Shown piece by piece: positions 8,303 through 16,748 of a stretch of 64,000 nt of DNA. The position numbers were made by a program, and so were the translations under genes. The stretch comes from Comamonas serinivorans (GTDB lineage Bacteria > Pseudomonadota > Gammaproteobacteria > Burkholderiales > Burkholderiaceae_C): positions 806,001 through 870,000 of the forward strand of contig NZ_CP021455.1 of the NCBI RefSeq assembly GCF_002158865.1. Direction: 5' to 3'. The notes beneath the pieces are model-generated. The model was not told where the DNA came from. It made no database searches and saw only the letters and a program-made list of their open reading frames with translations. Numbering within the stretch: the first letter of the stretch is position 1; each line of letters begins with the position of its first letter.

Positions 8303-9310
8303 TCAGGCGGCCTGCAGCACGCGCGCGAACACGTCGGCGTCAACGTTGCCGCCCGTGAGGGCCAGGCCCACCACCGCGTGCGCGTGGCGCAGGCTGCTCG
8401 CCTGTTGCAGTGCACCGGCCAGTGCCGCAGCGCCGGCGCCCTCGGCCACGTTGTGCGTGGCCTGGAACAGTGCTCGCATGGCGTTGGCCACGGCATCGTC
8501 GTCGACCTCGACCAGGTCGTGCAGGTGGGCTTGCAGCACGCGCAGGGCCGCCGGGTCGGCCTCGCGCACGGCCAGGCCGTCGGCCAGCTGGGTGCTGACC
8601 TCGGCGGCCACGACCTGGCCAGCGGCCAGCGAGCGCGCATAGGTGGACGCCCGTGCGCTGGTCACGCCGATCACCCGGGCCGGGTGCTGCAAGGCCAGCT
8701 TGGCCGCGATGGCCGCGCAGGCGCCCGAACCGAGGCCGATGGGCACGTAGAGGTGCGTGAGCTGCGGCGCGGCGCGCAGCAGCTCCAGCCAGTAGGTGCT
8801 GACGCCGGTCACCAGTTCGACGTGGTAGCTGGGGACGGTGTGGGCCGGCAGCGATTGCGCGAGCTGCTGGGCGTGTTCGCGCGCTTCCTGAAAATCCCGC
8901 CCGTGTTCGATGACGTGGGCGCCCAGGGCACGCATGGCCGCGTTCTTTTCGCGCGAGTTGTCGCGGGGCACCACGATGTGACAGGGCACGCCATGCGCAC
9001 GGGCCGCCCAGGCCACGCTTTGGCCGTGGTTGCCGCGTGTGGCGCACACGACGGCGGGTGGCAAGCGACCCTGGCGCGCCAGGGCGTCGAAATAGGTCAG
9101 ACCGCCACGCAGCTTGAAGGCGCCCACGGGGCCGTGGTTCTCGTGTTTCAGCCAGGTTTCCACCCCCAGCAGCTGCTCCAGCTGGCCCCAGCGGTATTGG
9201 GCCGTGGGCGGCACGGTCTGGTTCACCACACAGGCGGCGGCTTCGATGTCGCTGAGGCTGGGCAGTGACACCTCGGTGGCGGGGGAACTCGGGCGGGCAA
9301 TGGGGAACAT
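8303..9310 (-). CDS. Threonine/serine dehydratase-like PLP enzyme
   Basis: Fold-type II PLP enzyme of the serine/threonine ammonia-lyase group, expected to deaminate a hydroxy-amino acid to a 2-oxo acid. The Schiff-base lysine is Lys66 in GPVGAFKLRGG; ATRGNHGQSVAWAAR forms the substrate loop and GLGSGACAAI the phosphate-binding glycine-rich loop. At 335 residues it lacks the C-terminal ACT regulatory domains of biosynthetic IlvA (about 500 residues), so it is more like catabolic threonine dehydratase or 3-hydroxyaspartate ammonia-lyase; substrate cannot be told from sequence alone. It reads towards slyD, and its start region has no clear partner gene. Confidence 0.85.
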   Translation of the reverse strand: MFPIARPSSPATEVSLPSLSDIEAAACVVNQTVPPTAQYRWGQLEQLLGVETWLKHENHGPVGAFKLRGGLTYFDALARQGRLPPAVVCATRGNHGQSVAWAARAHGVPCHIVVPRDNSREKNAAMRALGAHVIEHGRDFQEAREHAQQLAQSLPAHTVPSYHVELVTGVSTYWLELLRAAPQLTHLYVPIGLGSGACAAIAAKLALQHPARVIGVTSARASTYARSLAAGQVVAAEVSTQLADGLAVREADPAALRVLQAHLHDLVEVDDDAVANAMRALFQATHNVAEGAGAAALAGALQQASSLRHAHAVVGLALTGGNVDADVFARVLQAA

Positions 9311-9640
9311 GGCGAAGTCCAGGGGGAGCAGTGTGGTCGCCTTGCCGGGCGGATTGGCGAAACGGTGATGCGATCGGGTCGGCCTGGCCGCGCGGTGGGC
9401 CGTTGGGCGCAGCCCTTGGTGGGGTCCTTCGGCGAGGCTGCCTGGCGAGACCCTTGGCGGGACCGTGCGGTGTGCAGCTCGTACACGGCGGACAGCGGGT
9501 CAGGCGGATGGCCCTCGGCCTGCCATGTGCGTTCCTCGAAGGCCTTGACCTCGTCGGGCCGCGATCGGCCCATGTGGCCGAAGCTGCGGGCCGGAGACCT
9601 GCGCGGAGGCAGGGCGCCTGCTCTGGCGGGGCTGATGCGG
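9311..9640. other. Gene-free gap, no recognised content
   Basis: About 330 bp of GC-rich sequence between the dehydratase start and the phzF-like stop. No RNA, repeat or convincing coding piece was recognised. Confidence 0.5.
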
Positions 9641-10576
9641 TCAGGCGAGGATCTGGCCGGTGACGGCGGCGACGCATCGCCCGCCCACCCAGACCTGATC
9701 GTCGGTGTGGCTCAGCTGCACGCGGCCGGCGCGGCCAATGGCCGTGCCCTGGGCGGCGGTGTAGCGCGCCGGCATGCGGCCTTCGGCGATCAACCACTGC
9801 GCCAGACTGCCGTTCAGGCTGCCGGTGACGGGGTCTTCGAACAACTGATGCGGCGCGCAGAACAGGGCGCGCACCTCCAGGTCCACGGCCTCGGCGGTCG
9901 CTGGCTGGCTGCTGGCAAAGGCGCGCGCTTCGCGGCTGGCACGGCGGATGAGGCCCGGACTGGAGAGGTCCTGTGTGGCGTCTTCGTCGGTGCGTGCGGC
10001 CAGGCCGATGTGCCGGCCCAGGCGCAGCACGGCGTTGGCGTCGATGGGCAAGCTCAGCAGGCGCTCGGCCGAATCCAGCAGCAAGGTCCACCACACAGGG
10101 CCATTGTCCAGGCGCTGGCTGGCCAGCACGGCCTCGGGCGGCAGCTGCAGGGCCGCCAGCAGCTCGGCCAGCTCTGCGGCGCTCAGGTCGCGGCGGTCGA
10201 GCGCGGGCGTGGCAAAGGCCAGGCCATCGCCCTCGGGCCGCAGCGCGATCAGGCCTTTGGCGCATTCCTGGACGATGTGCGTGGCCTGCTGCGGGCGCCC
10301 GCCCGCGGCCAGCCACGCAAAGCAGCTGCCCAGCGTGGGGTGGCCGGCAAACGGCAGCTCACCCGCAGGCGTGAAGATGCGCAGGCGGTAGTCGGCTCCC
10401 GGCTGCGTGGGCGGCAGTACGAAGGTGGTTTCCGACAGGTTGGTCCACACGGCCAGCCGCGCCATGTCGGCCTCGCTCATGCCATCGGCATCGAGCACGA
10501 CGGCCACCGGGTTGCCATCGCCGAGCCGGCTGCTGAACACATCGACCTGCGCAAACGCACGTTGCTTGATTGTCAT
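9641..10576 (-). CDS. PhzF family isomerase/epimerase
   Basis: Diaminopimelate-epimerase-fold protein of the PhzF family. Visible features are the N-terminal QVDVFSSRLGDGNPVAVV, the catalytic glutamate Glu49 in NLSETTFVLPP, the conserved FAGHPTLGS loop and the second-domain motif EDPVTGSLNGSLAQWL. At 311 residues it is slightly longer than typical members (about 260-300). The substrate is unknown; most family members outside phenazine clusters have no assigned role, and no phenazine genes are nearby. The ATG lies one base from the edge of 52-bp element copy 4, so no Shine-Dalgarno sequence precedes it. It follows the aminotransferase gene with only 53 bp between them and may be co-transcribed with it. 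Confidence 0.88.
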   Translation of the reverse strand: MTIKQRAFAQVDVFSSRLGDGNPVAVVLDADGMSEADMARLAVWTNLSETTFVLPPTQPGADYRLRIFTPAGELPFAGHPTLGSCFAWLAAGGRPQQATHIVQECAKGLIALRPEGDGLAFATPALDRRDLSAAELAELLAALQLPPEAVLASQRLDNGPVWWTLLLDSAERLLSLPIDANAVLRLGRHIGLAARTDEDATQDLSSPGLIRRASREARAFASSQPATAEAVDLEVRALFCAPHQLFEDPVTGSLNGSLAQWLIAEGRMPARYTAAQGTAIGRAGRVQLSHTDDQVWVGGRCVAAVTGQILA

Positions 10577-10577
10577 G

Positions 10578-10629
10578 GGGGTATGGGCTGGTTACCGTTG
10601 TTTGAACAACGGCATGTGCTGGATACTGC
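10578..10629. repeat. 52-bp GTAT/ATAC palindromic element, copy 4
   Basis: Ends GGGGTAT and ATACTGC with matching inner CGTT and AACG. It fills the whole gap between two genes: one base from the phzF-like start codon and directly abutting the aminotransferase stop codon. Confidence 0.9.
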
Positions 10630-11937
10630 TTAAGCCAAAGAGTCGCGCAGCACGCGGGCCAGGGCGGCCACGCCTTGGTCGATCTGCGCTTCGCTGGCGG
10701 TGACGAAGGACAGGCGCATGGTGCGTGTGTCCACGCTGTCGGCGTAGAAGGCGGCGCCCGGCACGTAGGCCACGCCGGCGTCCACCGCCTTGGGCAGCAG
10801 CGCCATGGTGTCCACGCCTTCGGGCAGGCGGGCCCACAGGAACATGCCACCCGTGGGCTGGTTCCACTGCACGTCCAGCCCGGCCATGTGGCGCGACAGC
10901 GCGCCATGCATGGCGGCGCACTGGGCCTTGTAGCGGGCGCGGATGGTGGGCACGTGGCGGTCGAGGAAGTCGCCTTGGATCAACTCGGCCACCAGGCGCT
11001 GGTTGAAGGTCGGGGTGTGCAGGTCGGCCGCCTGCTTGGCCTGCAGCAGCTTGGGGTACAGGTCCTTGGGGGCAATGATGTAGCCCAGGCGCAGCCCGGG
11101 GGCCAGCACCTTGGAGAACGAGCCCAGGTACAGCCCGGCCTCGGGGTGGGCGGCCAGCAGCGGCGGCGGCGGCGCCTGGTCGAACCACAGCTCGCCATAG
11201 GGGTTGTCCTCGACCAGCGGCAGGCCGGCGCGCACGGCCAGCGCCAGCAGGGCTTGGCGCTTGGCGGCGCCCATCACGCGGCCCGTGGGGTTCTGGAAGT
11301 TCGGGATCAGGTACATGAAGCGCGGCTGTTGCGCCGGCTGGTCGCCGTCCAAGTCCAGGGTCAGCAGGCGGCGGCGGTCCGGGCTTTCGGGTTGGCCCTG
11401 GCCCACGCCCAGCATCTGCGCCATGGCGTCGAGGTCGGGGCCGTCGTCGTCGCCGGGCACGGCCTCGAACACCGGCTCCATGGGCGTGAAGGCCTGCAGC
11501 GCGCCCAGGTAGGTGGGGGTTTCGACCAGCACGCGCGAGCCCTTGTCGAGCAGCACCTTGGCCAGCAGGTCCAGGCCCTGCTGGCTGCCGGTGGTGATCA
11601 GCACCTGCTCGGCGCTCACGGCCATGCCCTGGGCCTGCATGCGCGCGGCCACCCACTCGCGCAGCGGGCCGTAGCCTTCGCTGGCGGCGTACTGCAGCGC
11701 GGCCTGGCCGTCTGCCGTCAGCACGCGGGCGCAGGCTTCTTTCATGGCCTCGACCGGGAACGTCTCGGGAGCCGGCAAGCCGCCCGCGAAGCTGATGATG
11801 CCGGGCCGCTCGGTGACCTTGAGGATTTCGCGGATGAACGAGGGATTCATGCGCTCGGCGCGTTGCGCCAGGTGCCAGTGATCGGGGCGAAGCGAGGGGC
11901 GGGTGGAGGACATGGAGGCGTCGGGATTTCGGTACAT
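10630..11937 (-). CDS. PLP-dependent aminotransferase, 2-aminoadipate transaminase (LysN)-like
   Basis: Fold-type I aminotransferase of the group containing 2-aminoadipate and aromatic/branched-chain transaminases and the MocR catalytic domain. It has ERPGIISFAGGLPAPETFP near the N-terminus, TTGSQQGLDLLAKVLLD, the PNFQNPTGR stretch, and the PLP lysine in GSFSKVLAPGLRLGY (about residue 276). An insertion rich in G, D and Q (about residues 180-205) interrupts the usual spacing before RFMYLIPNFQNP. The start may instead be the methionine nine residues in (MSSTRPSLRPDHW). No HTH domain is present, unlike the MocR protein encoded at 13272. It probably shares a transcript with the downstream phzF-like gene; the substrate is not determined. 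Confidence 0.88.
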   Translation of the reverse strand: MYRNPDASMSSTRPSLRPDHWHLAQRAERMNPSFIREILKVTERPGIISFAGGLPAPETFPVEAMKEACARVLTADGQAALQYAASEGYGPLREWVAARMQAQGMAVSAEQVLITTGSQQGLDLLAKVLLDKGSRVLVETPTYLGALQAFTPMEPVFEAVPGDDDGPDLDAMAQMLGVGQGQPESPDRRRLLTLDLDGDQPAQQPRFMYLIPNFQNPTGRVMGAAKRQALLALAVRAGLPLVEDNPYGELWFDQAPPPPLLAAHPEAGLYLGSFSKVLAPGLRLGYIIAPKDLYPKLLQAKQAADLHTPTFNQRLVAELIQGDFLDRHVPTIRARYKAQCAAMHGALSRHMAGLDVQWNQPTGGMFLWARLPEGVDTMALLPKAVDAGVAYVPGAAFYADSVDTRTMRLSFVTASEAQIDQGVAALARVLRDSLA

Positions 11938-11950
11938 GAGGGCAGCAATC

Positions 11951-13033
11951 CTAGTGCTTGGCCGAGAGCGCGCCGCCCCTGGGGGACGCGTGGGCGGGCT
12001 GCATCGCGGTCATGGGTTGACGGGGTGAGGGGTATGGGGTGCTGGTCGTTGGTTGCGCAAATCGCTTGGCCATGTACACCGTCAAGATGACGATGGCGGT
12101 GAACCCGATGGCTGACGCCTGCAGCGGCTCACACAGCAGCGGCCAGGCCGCCAGCATGGCCAGGAAGGGCTGCAGCAGCTGCACCTGGCTCACGCGCAGG
12201 GCGCCACCCCAGTCCAGGCCGCGGTACCAGGCGAAGAAGCCGGCCCACATGGAGACCGTGCCGGCGTAGGCGAAACCGGCCCAGGCCGAGCCGGCCACGG
12301 GCTGGCTGGGCCACAGCCACAGCGTCAGCGGCAGGGCCAGCGGCAGCATGGCGGCGCACATCCAGCAGATCACGCGCTCGGCGCCCAGCACCGGCGTGAC
12401 CTTGGCGCCGCAGACGTAGCCCAGCGCGGCCGTCAGCACCGCGCCCAGCAGGCACAGGTTGGGCAGCCACAACGCGGTGACACCAGCGGCGGCGGGGGCC
12501 GAGGCATGTGCGACAGGCAGGCCGCGCCACATGAACACCGCCACCAGCGCGGCGCCCAGCACGGCGCAGGCCCAGAAGGCCGGTCGCGCCCGCTGGCCCA
12601 GCAGCAGCGCCGACAGCACGGCTGTGGCCAGGGGCAGCGTGGCCAGCACCACGGCGGCGTGCGCCGCGCTGACATGCGGCACGGCCAGCGCCAGCAGCAG
12701 CGGAAACCCGAACACGTTGCCCACGATGGCCAGGGCCAGCGGCCCCCAGGTGCTGCGCGGCGGCCACGGTGAACGGGTGACCAGCAGGAACAGGGCCGAC
12801 AGCAGGCCGGCCACGGCCACGCGCCCGATGGTCACGAACTCGGCGCTCATCTGCGGTGCGGCGGCCGAGCCCGTGGCCAGCCGCGTCGCCGGCAAGGTCA
12901 GCGCGAAACAGGCCACGCCCAGCAGGCCCAACCACATGCCCCAGCGCTGGCGCTGGGCGGCATCGGGCCGGGCGGGGGCCGGTGACGCGGTGGGCGACGG
13001 GGCAGGGTGGGGTGAAGCAGGCGGGCTGGACAT
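11951..13033 (-). CDS. EamA/DMT family transporter
   Basis: Inner-membrane protein of the drug/metabolite transporter superfamily with about ten predicted membrane helices in two EamA repeats (first helix GMWLGLLGVACFALTLPATR, last around TAIVILTVYMAK). Such proteins often export amino acids or related metabolites. I start at 13033 (MSSPPAS...); an in-frame ATG at 13084 would add 17 residues. It diverges from the MocR regulator gene, a common arrangement for a transporter controlled by that regulator. The C-terminal tail after the last helix (QPTTSTPYPSPRQ onwards, about 40 residues) is low-complexity, and part of it falls in a degenerate copy of the 52-bp repeat. Confidence 0.85.
   Translation of the reverse strand: MSSPPASPHPAPSPTASPAPARPDAAQRQRWGMWLGLLGVACFALTLPATRLATGSAAAPQMSAEFVTIGRVAVAGLLSALFLLVTRSPWPPRSTWGPLALAIVGNVFGFPLLLALAVPHVSAAHAAVVLATLPLATAVLSALLLGQRARPAFWACAVLGAALVAVFMWRGLPVAHASAPAAAGVTALWLPNLCLLGAVLTAALGYVCGAKVTPVLGAERVICWMCAAMLPLALPLTLWLWPSQPVAGSAWAGFAYAGTVSMWAGFFAWYRGLDWGGALRVSQVQLLQPFLAMLAAWPLLCEPLQASAIGFTAIVILTVYMAKRFAQPTTSTPYPSPRQPMTAMQPAHASPRGGALSAKH
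12029..12080. repeat. 52-bp GTAT/ATAC palindromic element, copy 5 (degenerate, in coding sequence)
   Basis: Left end GGGGTAT and inner left core CGTT fit, but the right end reads GTACACC and the right core is displaced. It lies inside the C-terminal coding sequence of the EamA transporter. The conserved 52-bp spacing is the main support. Confidence 0.5.
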
Positions 13034-13091
13034 GGCAGGGGCATCAGGGAAACGGGTGACCACTGTAAGACGCGGCTGCGGCATGGAATCG

Positions 13092-13108
13092 GTACACCTT
13101 CAGTACAC
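13092..13108. promoter_or_regulatory. Candidate MocR operator (direct repeat GTACAC)
   Basis: GTACAC occurs at 13092-13097 and again at 13103-13108, 11 bp apart, i.e. one helical turn, in the divergent EamA/mocR gap and about 60 bp from the EamA start. MocR/PdxR-type regulators commonly bind direct repeats in such gaps; the assignment is inference. Confidence 0.4.
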
Positions 13109-13203
13109 TTGAGGGGTTCAATGTCGAAAGTGTGTGGGCGGTTTGGCGCACACAGATGACCGTCAGCCGTTGCTTCATCGGATGCCAGTGGATACGAATG
13201 AGT

Positions 13204-13255
13204 GGTGTATGGCCTTGCTGCCGATGAAAAATAATCGTGAAACGGGTGATACCCA
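13204..13255. repeat. 52-bp GTAT/ATAC palindromic element, copy 6
   Basis: Ends GGTGTAT and ATACCCA with the matched alternative inner cores CGAT and ATCG. It is one of only two copies in a divergent gap and ends 16 bp before the mocR start, in its leader. Confidence 0.75.
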
Positions 13256-13271
13256 GCAAACCAAAAGGTGA

Positions 13272-14768
13272 ATGCACATGCGACAGGACGACGCCATGGG
13301 CCGCACACGCACCGAACAGCTGGCGGCGCGTTTTGCCAGCCGCATCCGCGACCACCTGCTGCCGGCCGGCACCCGCCTGCCCAGCGTGCGCCAATGCGCG
13401 CAGCAGCAGGGCGTCAGCCCCTCCACCGTGGTGTCGGCGTACGACCAGCTGCAGGCCCAGGGGCTGATCGAGGCCAGGCCGCACCGCGGCTTTTTCGTGC
13501 GCGAGGTGGTGGCGCGCCGCCTGCAGGGCGAGGCCCATCCCGCGCCCGTTCCGTTCCGCGCTGCGCCGGCCGACGCAGCGCCCGGGCCGGCCGAGGGCGT
13601 GCGCGACGAGCGCAGTGCCGCGGCGGCGGCCATGCGCAACGCGCCCAGCGCCGCCAGCCTCATGCGCGGCATGTTCAACCCCATCAGCGACAAGCCGCAG
13701 CCGGCCATGGGCATGTTGCCCAGCGCCTGGCTGCAGACCGATTTCCTGGCGGCTGCGGTGCGCAAGGCCGCCACGCAGCTGCACGAGGTCACGGCCTTTT
13801 ATGGCGACGCGCGCGGCGATGCGCAGCTGCGCGAGGTGCTCGCCATGCGCCTGCAGGCCACCCAGGTGCCGGCGCAGGCGCACCAGGTCATCACCACGGC
13901 GGGCGCCACGCAGGCGCTGGACATCATCGCGCGCACGCTGCTGCGGCCCGGGGACAGCGTGATGGTCGAATCGCCCGGGTGGTCCGTCGAGTTCGCGCGC
14001 CTGCAGGCCCTGGGCTTGCGCATGCTGCCCGTGCCGCGCGGCCCCGAGGGGCCGGACCTCGCCGTCATGGCCCGCTACTGCGAGGCCCACGCGGGCACGC
14101 CCCAGGCGCCGCGCCTGTTCATCAGCGTCAGCGTGCTGCACAACCCCACGGGCTACTGCCTCTCGCCGGCCAGCGCGCACCGTCTGTTGCAGCTGGCCCA
14201 TGCGCACGATTTCTACATCGCCGAGGACGACACCTACCAGCACCTGGCACCCGAACACATGCTGCGGCTGTCGGCGCTGGACGGCCTGCAGCGCTGCATC
14301 TACGTGAGCGGGTTTTCCAAGATCCTGGCGCCGGGCTGGCGCATCGGGTACCTGGCCGCCCCCGAGCGCTGGCTGGAGCCGCTGCTGGACACCAAGCTGC
14401 TGGCCAGCCTGACCGCGCCGGCCCTGCTGGAGCGCGCGCTGGCGCATTGCATCGAACACGGCCAGCTGCGTCGCCACGCGCTGCGGGTGCAGGCGCAGCT
14501 CGATGCCGCGCGCAGCCGCAGCGTGCGTCTGGCGCGCCAGGCCGGGGCGCGCTTCGTGGCCGAACCCGCAGGCCTGTTCGGCTGGGTGGACACGGGCGTG
14601 GACACCGAGCGCCTGGCCCAGGTGCTGCTGGACGATGGCTACCTGCTGGCGGCAGGCGCCCTGTTCGACCCCGAGCGGGCGCCCAGCACCTGCATGCGCA
14701 TCAACTTCGCCAGCACCCAGACGCCCGAGTTCTGGCGCGCCTACGAACGCGCGCGCGAGCGGGTGTGA
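13272..14768 (+). CDS. MocR family regulator (GntR HTH fused to aminotransferase domain)
   Basis: The first ~80 residues are a winged helix-turn-helix of GntR type (TRTEQLAARFASRIRDHLLP then RLPSVRQCAQQQGVSPSTVV and LIEARPHRGFFV). The rest is an aminotransferase-I-like domain with TTAGATQALDIIARTLL, VSVLHNPTGYCL and a PLP lysine at about residue 350 in VSGFSKILAPGWRIGY. MocR proteins sense PLP or an amino-acid adduct and regulate a neighbouring transport or metabolic gene; the divergent EamA gene is the obvious target. AAGGTG precedes the ATG at 13272, but a start at 13296 (MGRTRT...) is also possible. Length 498 residues is normal for the family. Confidence 0.92.
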   Translation: MHMRQDDAMGRTRTEQLAARFASRIRDHLLPAGTRLPSVRQCAQQQGVSPSTVVSAYDQLQAQGLIEARPHRGFFVREVVARRLQGEAHPAPVPFRAAPADAAPGPAEGVRDERSAAAAAMRNAPSAASLMRGMFNPISDKPQPAMGMLPSAWLQTDFLAAAVRKAATQLHEVTAFYGDARGDAQLREVLAMRLQATQVPAQAHQVITTAGATQALDIIARTLLRPGDSVMVESPGWSVEFARLQALGLRMLPVPRGPEGPDLAVMARYCEAHAGTPQAPRLFISVSVLHNPTGYCLSPASAHRLLQLAHAHDFYIAEDDTYQHLAPEHMLRLSALDGLQRCIYVSGFSKILAPGWRIGYLAAPERWLEPLLDTKLLASLTAPALLERALAHCIEHGQLRRHALRVQAQLDAARSRSVRLARQAGARFVAEPAGLFGWVDTGVDTERLAQVLLDDGYLLAAGALFDPERAPSTCMRINFASTQTPEFWRAYERARERV

Positions 14769-15092
14769 TGGTTCTGCGTGCCGTCAGCTGGCTGGCGGCC
14801 CCCTTCAGCCATCTGCTGCAGGCCTCACCAAGGTCCTCGGCCTGTACTGCACGGTCGCTTGGCGGCTGCGCGAGCGCCCGGCGAGCCAAGTCGGTTCCGC
14901 TGCGCCGTCTGGGGGTCGGGGGGGTCTACGCACGGTTGCCCTCAGCGGCGGCCGCAGCCCTCGTGACCATGGACATCGCCTGCAGGAACATCGGTGTCTC
15001 GATACCTGCGTGCACGATGGCGCAGTGCGGTGGCTGCGTCGCCCGTGGGACGCGCGGGGTCGGGTCTGCGCTGGCGCGCCAGGCCAGAAAGC
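14769..15092. other. Gene-free convergent gap, no recognised content
   Basis: About 320 bp between the convergent mocR and M20 peptidase genes. No terminator hairpin with a T-run, no 52-bp repeat and no gene remnant was recognised. Confidence 0.5.
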
Positions 15093-16415
15093 TCAGGGCG
15101 GCAGCGGCCCGGCGGCCAGGTCTTGCACCAGGCGCACGGTCAGGTACAGCCGCGGCACCAGCGAATCCAGCAGCACGTACTCGGCGCCGCTGCCGTGCGC
15201 GCCGTAGCCCGTGAGGCCCAGGCCTTCGATCACGGCGCCGCGCGCCTGCAGGCCGGCAAAGGCCGCATCGGTGCCGCCGCCCGTGGCGATGTCGATCACG
15301 GGCATGGCCAGGCCCAGCTCCTGCTCGTAGATGCGCTGGGCGTGGCGGGCCACGGCGCGGCTCGCGTCGTTCACCTCGAGCGGGGGGCGGCGCAGCTCGA
15401 ACCGCACGTTGACCTCGCTGTCGGGCAGCAGCTTCTGGTTCACGCTTTCCTGCAGGGCGCTGCGCAGCATGTCGAAGTCGGCCAGGCGCAGCGCGCGGGC
15501 GTCGGCCTGCGCCGTGGCCAGGTCCGGGATGACGTTGCGCGTGGTGCCGGCGTGGGACAGGGTCCAGTTGAGCTTGAGGCCCAGCTCGGGCTGGGACAGC
15601 GACTTCATCTGCAGCACCTGGTGGGACAGCTCATACAGGGCGTTCACACCGGCTTCGGGATTGGCGCCGGCATGCGCCGACTGTCCGCGCACGCTGAGGT
15701 AGACCGCACCGATGCCGCTGGTGGCCAGGTACACGGCGCCGCTGTGGCCGCTGCCCTCGAACGAGAACACCGCGTCCTGGTCGCGCGCCGTGGCGGTGAT
15801 GAGCTGGCGCGAGCCGGGCGAGCTGATTTCCTCGTCGCTGTTCAGCAGCACGGTGAGGGTGCCGAAATTGCGCACGCCCAGCTTCTGCAGCAGCGCCACG
15901 TGGTGCAGGATCAGGGCCACGCCCTGCTTGTCGTCGGCCGCGCCCAGGCCGTAGGCCTTGTCGCCCTCGAGGCGAAAAGGTTGGTGCTGCAGCGTGCCAC
16001 GCGGGTAGACCGTGTCCATGTGCGCGATCAGCAGGATGCGCGCGGTGCCGGTACCGCGAAACACGGCCTTGACCACCGGGCCCAGCTGCTCGGGCGTGTC
16101 GTCCAGGCGCACGATGTCCGTGGGCAAGAGGGTCTGCACCTCGCCGCCCAGGGCCTTGAGTCGGGCGGCCACGCGTTTGGCCATGGCCCGCACGCCGTCG
16201 ATGTCGCGGCTGCCGGACTCGATCTCCACCAGCTCGCGCAGGGTGTTCAGGAAGGCCGGCTGTTCCTGCCGGGCCGCCTCCAGGATGCGGGCATCGGGGG
16301 CCGCCTGCGCGCCACCAGCCAGTGCCCACACGCAGGCCAGGCCGGCCAGCCAGCCCCAGGGCTGGCGGCGCCAGGGGGCAGGTGGGCGAGGGCGGCGAAG
16401 GGGAGGATGCGGCAT
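15093..16415 (-). CDS. Exported M20 family metallopeptidase (glutamate carboxypeptidase-like)
   Basis: A 440-residue M20 peptidase resembling carboxypeptidase G2, which removes C-terminal glutamate from peptides or folates. An N-terminal signal sequence is visible (basic RRPRPPAPWRRQ, then hydrophobic GWLAGLACVWALAGGAQA with an AQA cleavage site), so it should act in the periplasm. Zinc ligands fit the family: His in LIAHMDTVYPRG, Asp in GLGAADDKQG, Glu pair in LLNSDEEISS, and the late His in GLTGYGAHGSGAEYV. The dimerisation lid starts at VRGQSAHAGANPEAGVNA. Start chosen at 16415 where the signal peptide begins; the frame remains open upstream without support. It diverges from the enoyl-CoA hydratase family gene. 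Confidence 0.88.
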   Translation of the reverse strand: MPHPPLRRPRPPAPWRRQPWGWLAGLACVWALAGGAQAAPDARILEAARQEQPAFLNTLRELVEIESGSRDIDGVRAMAKRVAARLKALGGEVQTLLPTDIVRLDDTPEQLGPVVKAVFRGTGTARILLIAHMDTVYPRGTLQHQPFRLEGDKAYGLGAADDKQGVALILHHVALLQKLGVRNFGTLTVLLNSDEEISSPGSRQLITATARDQDAVFSFEGSGHSGAVYLATSGIGAVYLSVRGQSAHAGANPEAGVNALYELSHQVLQMKSLSQPELGLKLNWTLSHAGTTRNVIPDLATAQADARALRLADFDMLRSALQESVNQKLLPDSEVNVRFELRRPPLEVNDASRAVARHAQRIYEQELGLAMPVIDIATGGGTDAAFAGLQARGAVIEGLGLTGYGAHGSGAEYVLLDSLVPRLYLTVRLVQDLAAGPLPP

Positions 16416-16748
16416 GGGCGAGGAAGCAGAGCGGGGCGGCGTGGGGTCGGTGTCAGCCGCATGGTACCCAGCCAGGCCGCCTTTGCCGGTCAAGCAGGGG
16501 TCAGTACCAGCCGGCAGCGTGCGTTTTTGAACGCGGGTGGGTGTGTAGTCCCCTGGCTGGCAGCGGCGATCCGGTGCGCGTCCCCGGCCAGCGTCGCCCT
16601 GCAGCACGGATGACTGCCCAGGGACCTGGCCTTGTTCCAGCCGCCGCGGGGCCTTGGGCCGGTTGGGTGGCCATGTGCCTGCGCTGCGCAATTGCCGGGC
16701 GACGCGGTTAAGCTCGTCACCATTGGATTGTCCTGACTGGAGCCCTGC
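16416..16748. other. Divergent intergenic region, no specific site recognised
   Basis: About 330 bp between the M20 peptidase and the enoyl-CoA hydratase family gene; it must hold promoters for both, but no clear -35/-10 pair or operator was identified. Confidence 0.4.

Noticed and set aside
9223..9573. Minus-strand 116-codon frame upstream of the dehydratase
   Set aside because: The first 35 residues look protein-like but the frame runs into the dehydratase gene in another phase and no family is recognisable.
13268..15214. 648-codon plus-strand frame overlapping mocR
   Set aside because: Ala/Arg/Gly-rich shadow in the wrong frame of the mocR gene; no family motifs.
16463..16508. GGTAC ... 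GTACC pair resembling an element in the M20/hydrolase divergent gap
   Set aside because: Wrong spacing (about 46 bp) and no inner cores.
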